Source: Brachybacterium muris
GTDB taxonomy: Bacteria; Actinomycetota; Actinomycetes; Actinomycetales; Dermabacteraceae
NCBI RefSeq assembly: GCF_016907455.1
Contig: NZ_JAFBCB010000001.1
Coordinates: forward strand, 1,612,001-1,676,000
Reading direction: 5' to 3'
Length of the DNA: 64,000 nt
The notes beneath the pieces are model-generated. The model was not told the DNA's origin and did not search any database. It was given only the letters and a program-made list of their open reading frames with translations. Positions 53,192 through 62,391 of the stretch are shown here, piece after piece. The position numbers were made by a program, and so were the translations under genes. Position 1 is the first letter of the stretch. Every line of letters begins with the position of its first letter.

Positions 53192-55243
53192 TTAAGTAGG
53201 GCGATGCCGCAGTGCGGAGGTCCGTGAAACGGTCACGATCGTGTCTCTGAGTGATGTGGGATGGAGCACGTCCGCCGCGCCGGCGGCCTCGAGCACCGCA
53301 TCCACCAGAGGTGCCCGTAGCGGATCGACGAGCAGTGCGTAGGACGCCGGCTGATCGGCAGTGCCCGCATCACGCAGTTCGCGGGCGCCGAACGCCTCGG
53401 CGATCCAGTGCGCCGGTGGCTCGAGACGCAGCCACACCTCGCCCGCGACGGTGCCGGAGACGTCCACCGAGGATCCCGCTTCACTCCCGTTGTCCCGCTG
53501 CTGCGGGGTGTCATCCGCCAGCAGCTCCACGATGCGGTCCAGGCGGAACAGGCGCTCCCCCTGCGCGAGCTCGCAGTGAGCACGCAGGTAGGAGCGTGTG
53601 CCATCGGTCTCGATGCGCAGCGGGCGGATCCGGCGCACGGAGGTCCCGGGACGGTCCGCCGCCGAGTAGCGGATGGTCAGGGTGCCTGCCGGATCGGAGG
53701 GGCCATCGGCGGCGAGGGCGCGGTGCACGGCGGCCAGCACCACCTCGCCGCGGTGCGCGGGGCCGGTGCTCGCACCGGGGGTGGGCGGTCGGCGCTCGGC
53801 CCCTCCGCCAGCGTGCTCGGCCCCTTCTCCCCTGTGCTCAGCAGGGCCCGCGGCACGTGTGGCCAGGAGCTTGCTGCGGGCCGCGGCCACCAGGCGGGAC
53901 TCCTCGCCGGCTGCGGGTTCGAGTGCCGCGAGCCCGGCCAGGAGCGCGGTGACCTCGACATCGGTGAGCTGCAGGGCACGGCGCAGCGGATCGGCGTTGC
54001 GCACTCTCACGGTGCCCTGTTCCCACTCGGCCTCGATCAGGTCCTCGAAGCCGGTGCCCATGTCCCCGCACACGAACAGCACCTGCAGGTCGGTGATGAG
54101 CTGCTGCTGCGTGATGCCCAGCGCCTCGGCGAGCTCAGCGAGGTCCACCTCGCTTCGGGACTGCACGTAGGAGGCCTCGCTGATCAGGCGGGACAGCTGC
54201 TCGGCACCACTGCTGGCCACCCGGATCCGCGGCACCGGACGCGCAGGCGCATCGAGCACGGCATCCAGATCGGCGGCGCCCTCATGGCGCTGGGCTATCC
54301 GCGCCAGCACCTGGGCGATCTCGTCCCGCCACTCGACAGGTTCCAGCAGGGTCACCCAGCGGGCAGAGCCCAGCACCAGGCGACGCAGGGCGGGACGCGG
54401 CATGGCGGCCGTCTCGAAGCGCTCCACATCCAGCGGTGCATCGGAGCGGTCACGAAGTTCGAGGGCCTTGTACGGGGCCGCCTCGACCAGCGCGGGAGCG
54501 CTTTCGTCCCCGGTGTGGAGCCTGCCCAGCACCTCGGCAAGGTCCACTCTCGCGGGCCGCGGCTGGGAGGCAGCCTTGCCCACCCGGGGGAAGGACTCGA
54601 TGCGGGAGGCCCGGAAGATGCGGGCGTCCTCGCGCACCCGGTCCCATCCGTGCAGGTACCAGTGCCCGTCGTGGACGCCCACCACCCAGGGCTCCACGGT
54701 GCGGGTGCTCAGGGCACCGGTGGTGGCCCGGTAGTCGAAGCTCACGGTGCTGCCGCTGGTCACCGCTTCCAGCAGGGGGGTCAGTACGGGAAGCGACTCG
54801 ACGGAGCCGCGGGGGGCGCGGCGCAGCAGATCGGGGTCGGCATCGTGGCCCAGGCTCAGGAGCTTGGAGCGCACCCGGCGGGCCGCTCCCCCGGCGGCAG
54901 CATCGTCCCAGGCGCGGCTGGCGGCCAGCAGCACCGTGTACTCCGCAGTGGTCAGGTCCAGGACCGCGTCCCCGGCGGTGGTGTCGAGCCGGTAGTACAC
55001 GGTGTTCTCGTCCAGTACGTCGGCCTCGGTGACCAGGGGCAGGCCGAGTTCGAGGATGGCGGCCTTGTCCCGCTCGAACATGCGCTCCGCTGCGCTCTCG
55101 CTGGGGGCATCGGCGTAGTCGGGGATGACCCGGAACAGTTTCGACCGGTCTATGCGACGGCGCGAACCGATGGTCATGATCACGTTGAGGAGTCGTTCCA
55201 CGCCACGGGCAGCCACGAGCTCAGCGTACCGGTCCACCCTCAT
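53192..55243 (-). CDS. pafBC: PafB-PafC fusion, WYL-domain transcriptional activator
   Basis: 683 residues with two tandem units of helix-turn-helix plus WYL domain. Unit 1 starts [20 protein letters not shown] and has [20 protein letters not shown] (WYL-type) near residue 195. Unit 2 starts near residue 345 ([20 protein letters not shown]) and has [20 protein letters not shown]. PafB and PafC are separate genes in mycobacteria and form the heterodimer activating the LexA-independent DNA-damage response. Here the dimer is one chain. It is divergent from the DUF3866 gene across 20 bp. Confidence 0.88.
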   Translation of the reverse strand: MRVDRYAELVAARGVERLLNVIMTIGSRRRIDRSKLFRVIPDYADAPSESAAERMFERDKAAILELGLPLVTEADVLDENTVYYRLDTTAGDAVLDLTTAEYTVLLAASRAWDDAAAGGAARRVRSKLLSLGHDADPDLLRRAPRGSVESLPVLTPLLEAVTSGSTVSFDYRATTGALSTRTVEPWVVGVHDGHWYLHGWDRVREDARIFRASRIESFPRVGKAASQPRPARVDLAEVLGRLHTGDESAPALVEAAPYKALELRDRSDAPLDVERFETAAMPRPALRRLVLGSARWVTLLEPVEWRDEIAQVLARIAQRHEGAADLDAVLDAPARPVPRIRVASSGAEQLSRLISEASYVQSRSEVDLAELAEALGITQQQLITDLQVLFVCGDMGTGFEDLIEAEWEQGTVRVRNADPLRRALQLTDVEVTALLAGLAALEPAAGEESRLVAAARSKLLATRAAGPAEHRGEGAEHAGGGAERRPPTPGASTGPAHRGEVVLAAVHRALAADGPSDPAGTLTIRYSAADRPGTSVRRIRPLRIETDGTRSYLRAHCELAQGERLFRLDRIVELLADDTPQQRDNGSEAGSSVDVSGTVAGEVWLRLEPPAHWIAEAFGARELRDAGTADQPASYALLVDPLRAPLVDAVLEAAGAADVLHPTSLRDTIVTVSRTSALRHRPT

Positions 55244-55263
55244 CGACGTCCTACGCTGGGCCC

Positions 55264-56379
55264 ATGCTGCATTGGGAACGGGGAACCGTGGTCGAGCTCC
55301 GTGCCGGGTGGGCGGGAGTGACGCGCCTGCTGGTCAGGCTCGAGGACACCGATCAGACCGTCAAGGCCCTGGCCTACCCGGAGCTGACGGGATCGCCCGG
55401 GATGGGCGAGAGCGTGCTGCTGAATACGAATGCACTGCGCCGTGACCTGGGCACCGGCGGCGAGGCGCTGGTGGTGGCCCGCCCGGAGGTGCAGCAGGAG
55501 CCCCAGCAGATCGACGGGCACATGGTGAAGGCCCGCTACACCCCCATGCAGACCATGGTCGACGCGATCGACGACCCGGCCTCCGAGCACTACGAGACAC
55601 TGCGCAGCGCCGACGGCCTCGACGGCATGCCAGTGGTGGTGGCGGATCTGCACTCCTCACTGCCCGCGGTGGTGGCGGGAATCAGGGCCGATGCACCCGC
55701 TGCGCGCATCGCGTACGTGCACACCGATGCCGCCGCACTTCCTGCCGCGTACTCGGCGACCGCGGCTGCACTCCGGGCTGAGGGCCTGTTGGAGGCGACG
55801 ATCAGCGCCGGGCAGTCCTTCGGCGGTGACCTGGAAGCAGTGACGGTGCACTCGGCACTGCTGGGCGCCCGGCACGTGGTGGGCGCCGACGTGGCCGTGG
55901 TGATCCAGGGCCCGGGCAACCTGGGCACCGGAACGGGCTGGGGCTTCTCCGGCGTGCAGGCCGCCGAGGCCGTGCACGCCGCCCATGTGCTGGGCGGGAC
56001 GCCCATCGCAGCCCTGCGGGTCTCCAGTGCGGATCCCCGCGAACGGCACCGGGGACTCTCCCACCACAGCGCCACGATGTTCGGGCGCGCCACCCTCGCT
56101 CCCCTGCTGCTGCCGGTGCTCCACACCGACGATCCGCAGTACAGCGAATTTCATGCGTCAGTCGCTGAACAGGTGGAATCGACGATCATGGGCGTGGGCA
56201 GGGAACGCGGCGTGGAGCACCGCAACATCGCGTTGCGATCCGAGGGGCTGCGCGCGGCCCTCGACGTGCTACCGGTGAAGCTGTCCACCATGGGGCGCGG
56301 GCTGGACGAGGATCCCGAGGCGTTCCTCTACGCCGCGCTCGCCGGCCGCTGTGCGGCGGGGCTGACCACCCAGCGCTGA
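55264..56379 (+). CDS. DUF3866 family protein
   Basis: 371 residues. The N terminus is LHWERGTVVELRAGWAGVTR, then VLLNTNALRRDLGTGGEALV, both of which I associate with DUF3866 proteins of actinobacteria. Central segments include VVVADLHSSLPAVVAGIRAD and VVIQGPGNLGTGTGWGFSG. No signal peptide or membrane helix. Function unknown. It is commonly found next to pafBC. Confidence 0.75.
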   Translation: MLHWERGTVVELRAGWAGVTRLLVRLEDTDQTVKALAYPELTGSPGMGESVLLNTNALRRDLGTGGEALVVARPEVQQEPQQIDGHMVKARYTPMQTMVDAIDDPASEHYETLRSADGLDGMPVVVADLHSSLPAVVAGIRADAPAARIAYVHTDAAALPAAYSATAAALRAEGLLEATISAGQSFGGDLEAVTVHSALLGARHVVGADVAVVIQGPGNLGTGTGWGFSGVQAAEAVHAAHVLGGTPIAALRVSSADPRERHRGLSHHSATMFGRATLAPLLLPVLHTDDPQYSEFHASVAEQVESTIMGVGRERGVEHRNIALRSEGLRAALDVLPVKLSTMGRGLDEDPEAFLYAALAGRCAAGLTTQR

Positions 56380-56383
56380 CACG

Positions 56384-56824
56384 TCAGGCGTCGTTGTCCG
56401 CCGCTTCCCCGCGCTCACGCACCAGGGCCGCCAGGCGATGGGCGTCGGCTATGCCCCTCTTGCCGTCGGCACGTTGGATCGCCCAGGTGGCGAGGGTGGT
56501 GCCGTCGGCGAGGTCCAGGTGCGCCCAGGGGTCGCCCATCGGGAAGCTCACCCCGACCACCTCGGGCCAGGTGATGGTGCGGCTGCGGAAGAGGTTGCGC
56601 ACCTCGAGCGTCTCCGGGCCGGCCACCAGGCGCACGGACGCCTGCAGATGGCAGAACAGGGCCGCCAGCACGCCGAACATGATCATGCCGGCACGGTCCA
56701 ACGGGCTGAAACCGGGGATCAGGATCCCGCCGGCCACCAGCCCCACCAGCATCACCGCCGCGATCCCGTAGCCCACCACCCGCACCATGCGGGGGCGGAA
56801 CACCACGGTGCCGGCGGGATGCAT
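56384..56824 (-). CDS. PH-domain membrane protein
   Basis: 146 residues. Two membrane helices (YGIAAVMLVGLVAGGILI and AGMIMFGVLAALFCHLQA) are followed by a bacterial PH-like beta domain (VRLVAGPETLEVRNLFRSRT, WPEVVGVSFPMGDPWAHLDL). The role is unknown. It starts 10 bp after the hisG stop on the same strand, so it shares its transcript. Confidence 0.72.
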   Translation of the reverse strand: MHPAGTVVFRPRMVRVVGYGIAAVMLVGLVAGGILIPGFSPLDRAGMIMFGVLAALFCHLQASVRLVAGPETLEVRNLFRSRTITWPEVVGVSFPMGDPWAHLDLADGTTLATWAIQRADGKRGIADAHRLAALVRERGEAADNDA

Positions 56825-56834
56825 GGCGATCGGC

Positions 56835-57692
56835 TCAGATCCGGCAGGCCTGGATCGCGGTGACCAGGATGGCGCGGGCGCCGGCCTCGTACAGCTCGTC
56901 CATCATGCGGTGGGCGTGAGCCTTCTCCACCATGGAGCGCACGGCGGACCACTCCCCGCCGTGCAGCGGGGAGACGGTGGGCGACTGGAAACCGGGGGTG
57001 ATGGTGACGGCACGGTCCAGCAGAGCGGTGGGCACGTCGTAGTCCAGCAGCACGTACTCGCGGGCCACCAGCACGCCGCGGATGCGCCGCTCGAGAACCT
57101 CGAGGGCATGGGCGGCGTCGTCGGACAGCTCCAGGCCGGGCCGGGAGAACAGCACGGCCTCGCTGGTCATGATGGGGTCGCCGAAGGGCTCCAGGCCAGC
57201 CTGGCGAAGAGTGGTCCCGGTCTCGACCACATCGGCGATCACATCGGCCACGCCCAAGCGGATCGAGGACTCCACGGCCCCGTCGAGGTGGACCACTTCG
57301 GCGCTCACGCCGTGGCCGGCGAGGTGGTCGCTGACCAGGTTCTCGTAGCTGGTGGCGATGCGGGTGCCCTCGAGGGTGCTGAGGTCCTGGTGCTCACCCA
57401 CGGGGGCGGCGAAGCGGAAGGTGGAGCGGGCGAAGCCCAGCGGCAGGATCTCCGCGGCGGGCGTGCGGGAGTCCAGCAGCATGTCCTGCCCGGTGATGCC
57501 CACGTCCACCGTCCCGGACCCCACGTACACCGCGATGTCCCGCGGGCGCAGGTGGAACAGCTCCACGTCGTTGTCGTGGTCCACCACCACGAGCTCCTTG
57601 GCCATGCCGCGGCGCCGGTAGCCGGCCTCCTGCAGCAGTTCGGCGGCGGGCTCGGACAGGGCGCCCTTGTTGGGGACGGCGATGCGCAGCAC
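56835..57692 (-). CDS. hisG: ATP phosphoribosyltransferase (long form)
   Basis: 285 residues from GTG 57692. It starts [20 protein letters not shown]. The PRPP-binding signature is [20 protein letters not shown] near residue 150, and a C-terminal regulatory domain (about residues 210-285) marks the long, histidine-inhibited form. First step of histidine synthesis. It lies 82 bp downstream of hisE. Confidence 0.95.
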   Translation of the reverse strand: MLRIAVPNKGALSEPAAELLQEAGYRRRGMAKELVVVDHDNDVELFHLRPRDIAVYVGSGTVDVGITGQDMLLDSRTPAAEILPLGFARSTFRFAAPVGEHQDLSTLEGTRIATSYENLVSDHLAGHGVSAEVVHLDGAVESSIRLGVADVIADVVETGTTLRQAGLEPFGDPIMTSEAVLFSRPGLELSDDAAHALEVLERRIRGVLVAREYVLLDYDVPTALLDRAVTITPGFQSPTVSPLHGGEWSAVRSMVEKAHAHRMMDELYEAGARAILVTAIQACRI

Positions 57693-57774
57693 AGGTTCTC
57701 TCCTCGGTCACCACTGGGGCGAAGGGACGGGACGGATGGGGGGCGGGGCTGGGACGACCGGATCGAGCGGCGAC

Positions 57775-58038
57775 TCAGAGACGCCGGTAGACGTCCTCGA
57801 GAGTCAGCCCCTTGGCGATCATCATCACCTGCAGGTGGTACAGCAGCTGGCTGATCTCGGTGGCGGCGTCGTCGAGGGACTCGTGCTCGCAGGCCATCCA
57901 GACCTCCGCCGCTTCCTCCACGATCTTCTTGCCGATGCCGTGAACCCCGGAGTCCAGCTCGCGCACGGTGCCGGAGCCCTCCGGGCGGGTGCGGGCCTTC
58001 TCGGTGAGCTCGGCGAACAGAGTGTCGAAATCCTTCAC
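57775..58038 (-). CDS. hisE: Phosphoribosyl-ATP pyrophosphatase
   Basis: 87 residues from GTG 58038 (the frame extends upstream but the family starts [20 protein letters not shown]). The all-alpha NTP-pyrophosphatase motif is [17 protein letters not shown] with the metal-binding glutamates. Second step of histidine synthesis, next to hisG as in other actinobacteria. Confidence 0.94.
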   Translation of the reverse strand: MKDFDTLFAELTEKARTRPEGSGTVRELDSGVHGIGKKIVEEAAEVWMACEHESLDDAATEISQLLYHLQVMMIAKGLTLEDVYRRL

Positions 58039-58130
58039 CCCGTCAGGGTACGCGTCCCGGTGGGCGGGTGCTGTGGGGGCCCACCCACCGGGCACGCGTG
58101 ATCACAGGGCCGACCGACTAGCGACGACGT

Positions 58131-58832
58131 TCAGCGGGTGCGGACCGTGGGGTCCAGGTGCGCTGTCTCCACCTCGACCCGGCCGTCCTCGCGGCGATTG
58201 CGCACACGCCACCACACGAAGAAGCCCGTCAGTGTGAACACCCCGTAGAAGAGGTACATGAGGGCACTGGCGTAGTAGCCGGCGCTCCACAGCAGGGGAA
58301 CCCCCACGATGTCCACGGCGACCCAGATCAGCCAGAACTCGACCCATCCCTTGGCCATGCCGTAGGTGGCCAGCAGGCTGCCCATGAAGATCCAGGCGTC
58401 GGCCCAGACCGGCTCGTAGGAGCCCAGAGCGCGGAAGATGGGGGTGAGAACGGCGGTGCCACCGACCATCGCGGCCACCAGCAGGGCGCGGGTGCCCCAG
58501 GAGGCCCATTCGGGTTCCACCGCGGTGCCGCCCTCGCTGCGGGCCTGTCGCCAACGTACCCAGCCGTACACGCTGGTGGCGATGAACATCACCTGTCGGC
58601 CGGCCTGGCCCAGCAGGTCCACGGTCTCGGCGCTGCCGAACAGGCTGCCCAGGAACACCGTCAGCAGCAGCAGGTTGCCGAGGATGCCGACGGGCCACGC
58701 CCACACCTTGCGGCGCATGCCACCCAGGGCGCTGAGGAGCCCGAACACATTGCCGAGCACTTCTCGGATCAGGAGGAACTGTCCTCCTGAGAATTCGATC
58801 TTGGCGTCGAAGAGCCACTGCAGAACATCCAT
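58131..58832 (-). CDS. ribM: PnuC-family transporter, probably riboflavin importer RibM
   Basis: 233 residues from ATG 58832, with AAAGGA upstream. PnuC-fold membrane protein with about seven helices: FGLLSALGGMRRKVWAWPVG, then ATSVYGWVRWRQ and WLIWVAVDIVGVPLLWSAGY. Most PnuC proteins import nicotinamide riboside, but this gene follows an FMN riboswitch, which marks the RibM/PnuX branch importing riboflavin in actinobacteria. No nadR or riboflavin gene is adjacent. The substrate is inferred from regulation. Confidence 0.8.
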   Translation of the reverse strand: MDVLQWLFDAKIEFSGGQFLLIREVLGNVFGLLSALGGMRRKVWAWPVGILGNLLLLTVFLGSLFGSAETVDLLGQAGRQVMFIATSVYGWVRWRQARSEGGTAVEPEWASWGTRALLVAAMVGGTAVLTPIFRALGSYEPVWADAWIFMGSLLATYGMAKGWVEFWLIWVAVDIVGVPLLWSAGYYASALMYLFYGVFTLTGFFVWWRVRNRREDGRVEVETAHLDPTVRTR

Positions 58833-58926
58833 GTCAGTCCTTTCACGTCCGGATGCAGTGGCTCCGGGGAAAAAGGATCCGGCATGGGCACCGAGCGCGC
58901 GCAAGCGCGACCGACGGCATGCAGGA

Positions 58927-59040
58927 CGTGCGCCTCTCATCCAGGCTTTACTGTCGGTGCCGGAGTTCCACCGGCTCCACCGCCGAAGCGGGTCGCGGAC
59001 TATCACCGCCGGCTCGGACTTTCACCGACCCCGGAGCACG
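58927..59040 (-). promoter_or_regulatory. FMN riboswitch (RFN element)
   Basis: Read on the reverse strand, the leader contains, in order, GGGGTCGGTGAAAGTCC, GAGCCGGCGGTGATAGTCCG, CGACCC, GGAGCCGGTGGAACTCCG, GCACCGACAGTAAAGCCTGG and ATGAGAGG. These are the conserved blocks of the RFN element. The outer stem is CGTGC (59036-59040) with GCACG (58927-58931). A GC-rich region and T5 run (near 58870) follow before the start codon and could be the expression platform. FMN binding should reduce transporter expression. Confidence 0.9.
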
Positions 59041-59088
59041 TCACTGATGTGACAGGTCAAGCGTAACCCCGTCAGCAGCGGTGCACGG

Positions 59089-59787
59089 TCAGTGACCGTT
59101 GTGGTGCGCCCCATGGGCGGCGGCCAGATCGCGCAGTGCCGAGATCTCGGCAGCGGCGTCATGGGCGCGGTAGATGGCGGAGCCGGCCACGAACACGTTG
59201 GCACCGGCCTCGGCGCAGCGTTCGATGGTCTCGCGGCTCACCCCGCCGTCCACCTGGATCGATACCTGCAGGTTCGACTCGCTGATGGCGGCGCGGGCGC
59301 GGCGGATCTTGGGGAGCATGGTCTCCAGGAAGCTCTGACCGCCGAAGCCGGGCTCCACGGTCATGATCAGCAGCATGTCGAACTCGCCGATCACGTCCAG
59401 CAGGGGCTCGACGGGAGTGGCGGGGCGCAGGGCCACGCCCACGGCGGTGTTCTTGCGTCGCAGTTCGCGTGCCAGGCGGATCGGGGCGGCGGCGGCCTCG
59501 AGGTGGAAGGTGACCGAGGAGGCCCCCGCCTCGGCGAACACGGGGGCCTGGCGGTCGGCGTCCTCGATCATCAGGTGGGCGTCCACCGGGATCGGGGAGC
59601 GCTCCACGATCTGCTCCACCATCGCGGCCCCGAAGGTCAGGTTGGGCACGAAGTGGTTGTCCATCACGTCCACGTGGACGCTGTCTGCACTGGAGATGCG
59701 GTCCAGCTCCTCGCCGATACGCATGAAGTCGGCGTTGAGGATGCTGGGGTGGATGTACTGGCCGTCGGTCGCATAGGCGGAGTTCAT
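59089..59787 (-). CDS. rpe: Ribulose-phosphate 3-epimerase
   Basis: 232 residues from ATG 59787, overlapping the rsmB stop. TIM-barrel markers: [26 protein letters not shown] (metal-binding His/Asp), [21 protein letters not shown] and [13 protein letters not shown]. It interconverts ribulose- and xylulose-5-phosphate in the pentose phosphate pathway. Confidence 0.95.
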   Translation of the reverse strand: MNSAYATDGQYIHPSILNADFMRIGEELDRISSADSVHVDVMDNHFVPNLTFGAAMVEQIVERSPIPVDAHLMIEDADRQAPVFAEAGASSVTFHLEAAAAPIRLARELRRKNTAVGVALRPATPVEPLLDVIGEFDMLLIMTVEPGFGGQSFLETMLPKIRRARAAISESNLQVSIQVDGGVSRETIERCAEAGANVFVAGSAIYRAHDAAAEISALRDLAAAHGAHHNGH

Positions 59788-61403
59788 GACGCGGGGTGTC
59801 CTTCCTCGGGGGTGGCGGGGTCGCCTGTGGGGTTCTTGCGCAGCAGGGCGATGAACATGGCATCGGTGCCGTGGACGTGGGGCCACAGCTGCACGGAGGG
59901 GCCCTGGCCCAGGTCCACCTCGTCCTGCAGGTCGGGGTGGATGCCGGCGGCGACGGCGGGGCGCGCGTCGAGCTGCTCGATGTCGTCGCGGCGCTTGAGG
60001 ACGTCGGCCACCACCAGGCGGGTCTCCGCCAGGTGCGGGGAGCAGGTCACGTAGGCGACCACCCCTCCGGGGGCCGCGGCGTCCAGGGCGGAGGTGAGCA
60101 GGTCCCGCTGGAGGGCGGCCAGCTGGCCGATGTCACCGGGGGTGCGGCGCCAGCGGCTCTCGGGCCGACGGCGCAGGGCGCCCAGGCCCGAGCAGGGCAC
60201 GTCGGCGAGGATCCGGGTGAAGTGTCCGGGCATCTCGCGGCCGATGGTGGTGCCGTCGGCGGTGCGGGTGATGATCTCGCAGCCGGCCTCCCGGAGGGTC
60301 TCCACGGCGCGGTCCACCAGTACGGTGCGGTGGGGCTGCACCTCGATCGCGAGCAGTTCGGCGTCGTGGCCGGGGGCGAGGCCGCCGAGCAGGGCGGTCT
60401 TCCCGCCGGGGCCGGCGCACAGGTCCAGCCATTCGGCCGGGCCCTCCTGCTCGGCGATGACCAGGTCATCGGCCCCCAGTCCCAGGGCCAGTGCCATCAG
60501 CTGGCTGCCCTCGTCCTGCACGGCGGCGCGGCCCTGTCTGACGGGGTCCATGCCGCCGGGGTCACCGGAGGGCCAGGTGGCACCGAAGATGGAGAGCTTC
60601 CCCCGCCCGGCGCCGCCCTCGATCATCTCGTCGAGGTCGGTGAGGCCGGGGCGCATCACCAGCGACACCGCGGGGGCTCGGTTCTGGGCGTCCAGCAGGT
60701 CCGCGAGCTCGGCCCGGTCGCGGCCGTGGCCGGCGAGGGCGTCGCCGAGGGCGCGCACGATCCAGGTGGGGTGGGAGTGGACCACGGCGAGGTGTCCCAC
60801 CAGGTCCTTCTCGGGGTCCGGGGCGACCTTCTGGATCCACTCCTCGGGGGTGCGCTCCCCCACCCGTCGCAGCACGGCGTTGACGAAGCTGGCGGCCCCG
60901 GCGCCCACGACGGACCGGGCCAGGGCCACGGTCTCGGAGGTGGCGGCGTGGGGTGCGACACCCATGTCCACGAGCTGGTAGGCGCCCAGGCGCATCACGT
61001 CCAGCACGGCGCCGTCCACCTCGTCCAGGCTCCGGTCGATGCAGGCGGCGATGATCGCGTCGAGCCGACCCTGGGCACGCAGTGATCCGTAGAACATCTC
61101 GGTGGCGAAGGCGGCGTCGCGGCCGGAGAGGCGGTGGCGACGCAGCAGGCGCGGCAGCACCAGGTTGGCGTAGGCGTCGTCCTCGCGCACGGCAGTGAGA
61201 GCCTCGTAGGCGACCTCGCGGGAGCCGGTGGAGGTGCGGCTGCGCTCGGAGGGGCGGGAGCTGGACCAGCCCCGACGGGGGCCGCCCTGACCGCGGGACC
61301 CGGAGCGCTCGCGGCCCTGCGCGTCGCGCCCGCTGCGGGGCCGGTCCTCACGCCGTCCGCGGTCCTCGCGGCGGCCGCGGTGGTCATCTCGCTGCGGGTT
61401 CAT
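59784..61403 (-). CDS. rsmB: 16S rRNA (cytosine-C5) methyltransferase RsmB
   Basis: 539 residues. A 55-residue Arg/Gly/Ser-rich extension precedes the NusB-like domain ([20 protein letters not shown]). The methyltransferase domain has [20 protein letters not shown] (motif I) near residue 315, [18 protein letters not shown] with the catalytic-site Cys, and [17 protein letters not shown] with the second Cys. It methylates C967 of 16S rRNA in E. coli numbering. Confidence 0.92.
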   Translation of the reverse strand: MNPQRDDHRGRREDRGRREDRPRSGRDAQGRERSGSRGQGGPRRGWSSSRPSERSRTSTGSREVAYEALTAVREDDAYANLVLPRLLRRHRLSGRDAAFATEMFYGSLRAQGRLDAIIAACIDRSLDEVDGAVLDVMRLGAYQLVDMGVAPHAATSETVALARSVVGAGAASFVNAVLRRVGERTPEEWIQKVAPDPEKDLVGHLAVVHSHPTWIVRALGDALAGHGRDRAELADLLDAQNRAPAVSLVMRPGLTDLDEMIEGGAGRGKLSIFGATWPSGDPGGMDPVRQGRAAVQDEGSQLMALALGLGADDLVIAEQEGPAEWLDLCAGPGGKTALLGGLAPGHDAELLAIEVQPHRTVLVDRAVETLREAGCEIITRTADGTTIGREMPGHFTRILADVPCSGLGALRRRPESRWRRTPGDIGQLAALQRDLLTSALDAAAPGGVVAYVTCSPHLAETRLVVADVLKRRDDIEQLDARPAVAAGIHPDLQDEVDLGQGPSVQLWPHVHGTDAMFIALLRKNPTGDPATPEEGHPAS

Positions 61404-62359
61404 CGCTGCTCCTTCTGGTCGTCGCTGTCGAAGGCCGCATCCGCGGCGAGGCTCGCGCCCCTGGCCCAGTCGGCGCCGCGCATGGGACGCTTCCCGGCCG
61501 GTGCCACCTGGGCGATCGCCAGTGGATCCGTGGCGGTGCCCACCAGGAGGTGGCGCTTGGTGGCGCGCAGTCGGCCAGGGGCGAGGTGGTCATCGCCGGT
61601 GGTCTCGGGAACGGGTTCGAGCCCCAGCACCTTCATGCGGGTGCCCTCCCACTCGGTCCAGGCGCCCGGGTGCGGGCTCATGCCGCGGATGTGGGCGCTC
61701 ACCTGCTGGGCCGGGTGGTCCCATTCGATGCGGGCCTCGGCGCTGCTGAGCTTCGCGGCATGGGTGGCTGCCTGGTGGTCTTGCACGGAGAAGGTGGCGG
61801 TGCCGTCGGCCATGGCGTCCAGGGCCTGTAGCAGCAGCGAGGCGCCGTCCTCGGCCATGGCCTCCAGCAGCTCGCCGGCGGTCTCGTAGGGGCCGATGGT
61901 GCGCTCGCGCGTGGTGATGACCTCGCCGGTGTCCAGGCCCTCGTCGAGGCGGAACACGGTCATGCCCGTCGCCGTGGCTCCGGAGAGCACGGCCCGTTGT
62001 GCGGGGGCGGCCCCTCGCAGTGCCGGGAGGAGTGAGAAGTGCAGGTTCACCCAGCCGAGGGTGGGGATCGCAAGGGCCTCGGCGGGGATGAGCTTGCCGT
62101 ACGCCACCACTGCGGCGGCGTCGGCGTCCAGGGCGCGCAGCTGGGCCTGCACCTCGGGGTCCCGGAGAGTGGTGGGGGTGAGCACCGGGACACCGGCCTC
62201 GAGGGCGAGGGCCTTCACGGGGCTGGGGGTGAGCTTGCGGCCGCGCCCGGCAGGAGCATCGGCGCGGGTGAGCACTGCGACCACCTCGTGGCGGGAGTCC
62301 AGCAGGGCGCGCAGGGAGGGCAGGGCGGTGGCGGGGGTTCCGGCGAAGATCAGACGCAT
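61400..62359 (-). CDS. fmt: Methionyl-tRNA formyltransferase
   Basis: 319 residues. It begins RLIFAGTPATALPSLRALLD. The formyl-folate site reads WVNLHFSLLPALRGAAPAQRAV, and MTVFRLDEGLDTGEVITTRE is typical. The C-terminal OB-like domain ends [13 protein letters not shown]. It formylates initiator Met-tRNA. It overlaps rsmB by ATGA and lies 32 bp downstream of priA. Confidence 0.95.
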   Translation of the reverse strand: MRLIFAGTPATALPSLRALLDSRHEVVAVLTRADAPAGRGRKLTPSPVKALALEAGVPVLTPTTLRDPEVQAQLRALDADAAAVVAYGKLIPAEALAIPTLGWVNLHFSLLPALRGAAPAQRAVLSGATATGMTVFRLDEGLDTGEVITTRERTIGPYETAGELLEAMAEDGASLLLQALDAMADGTATFSVQDHQAATHAAKLSSAEARIEWDHPAQQVSAHIRGMSPHPGAWTEWEGTRMKVLGLEPVPETTGDDHLAPGRLRATKRHLLVGTATDPLAIAQVAPAGKRPMRGADWARGASLAADAAFDSDDQKEQR

Positions 62360-62391
62360 GGTTCCTCGAGTCTAGGTTCAGTGCGCTCGGT

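Noticed and set aside
58833-59006. N-terminal extension of the PnuC-like protein
   Set aside because: The extra frame runs through the FMN riboswitch; ATG 58832 has a good ribosome binding site and starts the membrane protein properly.
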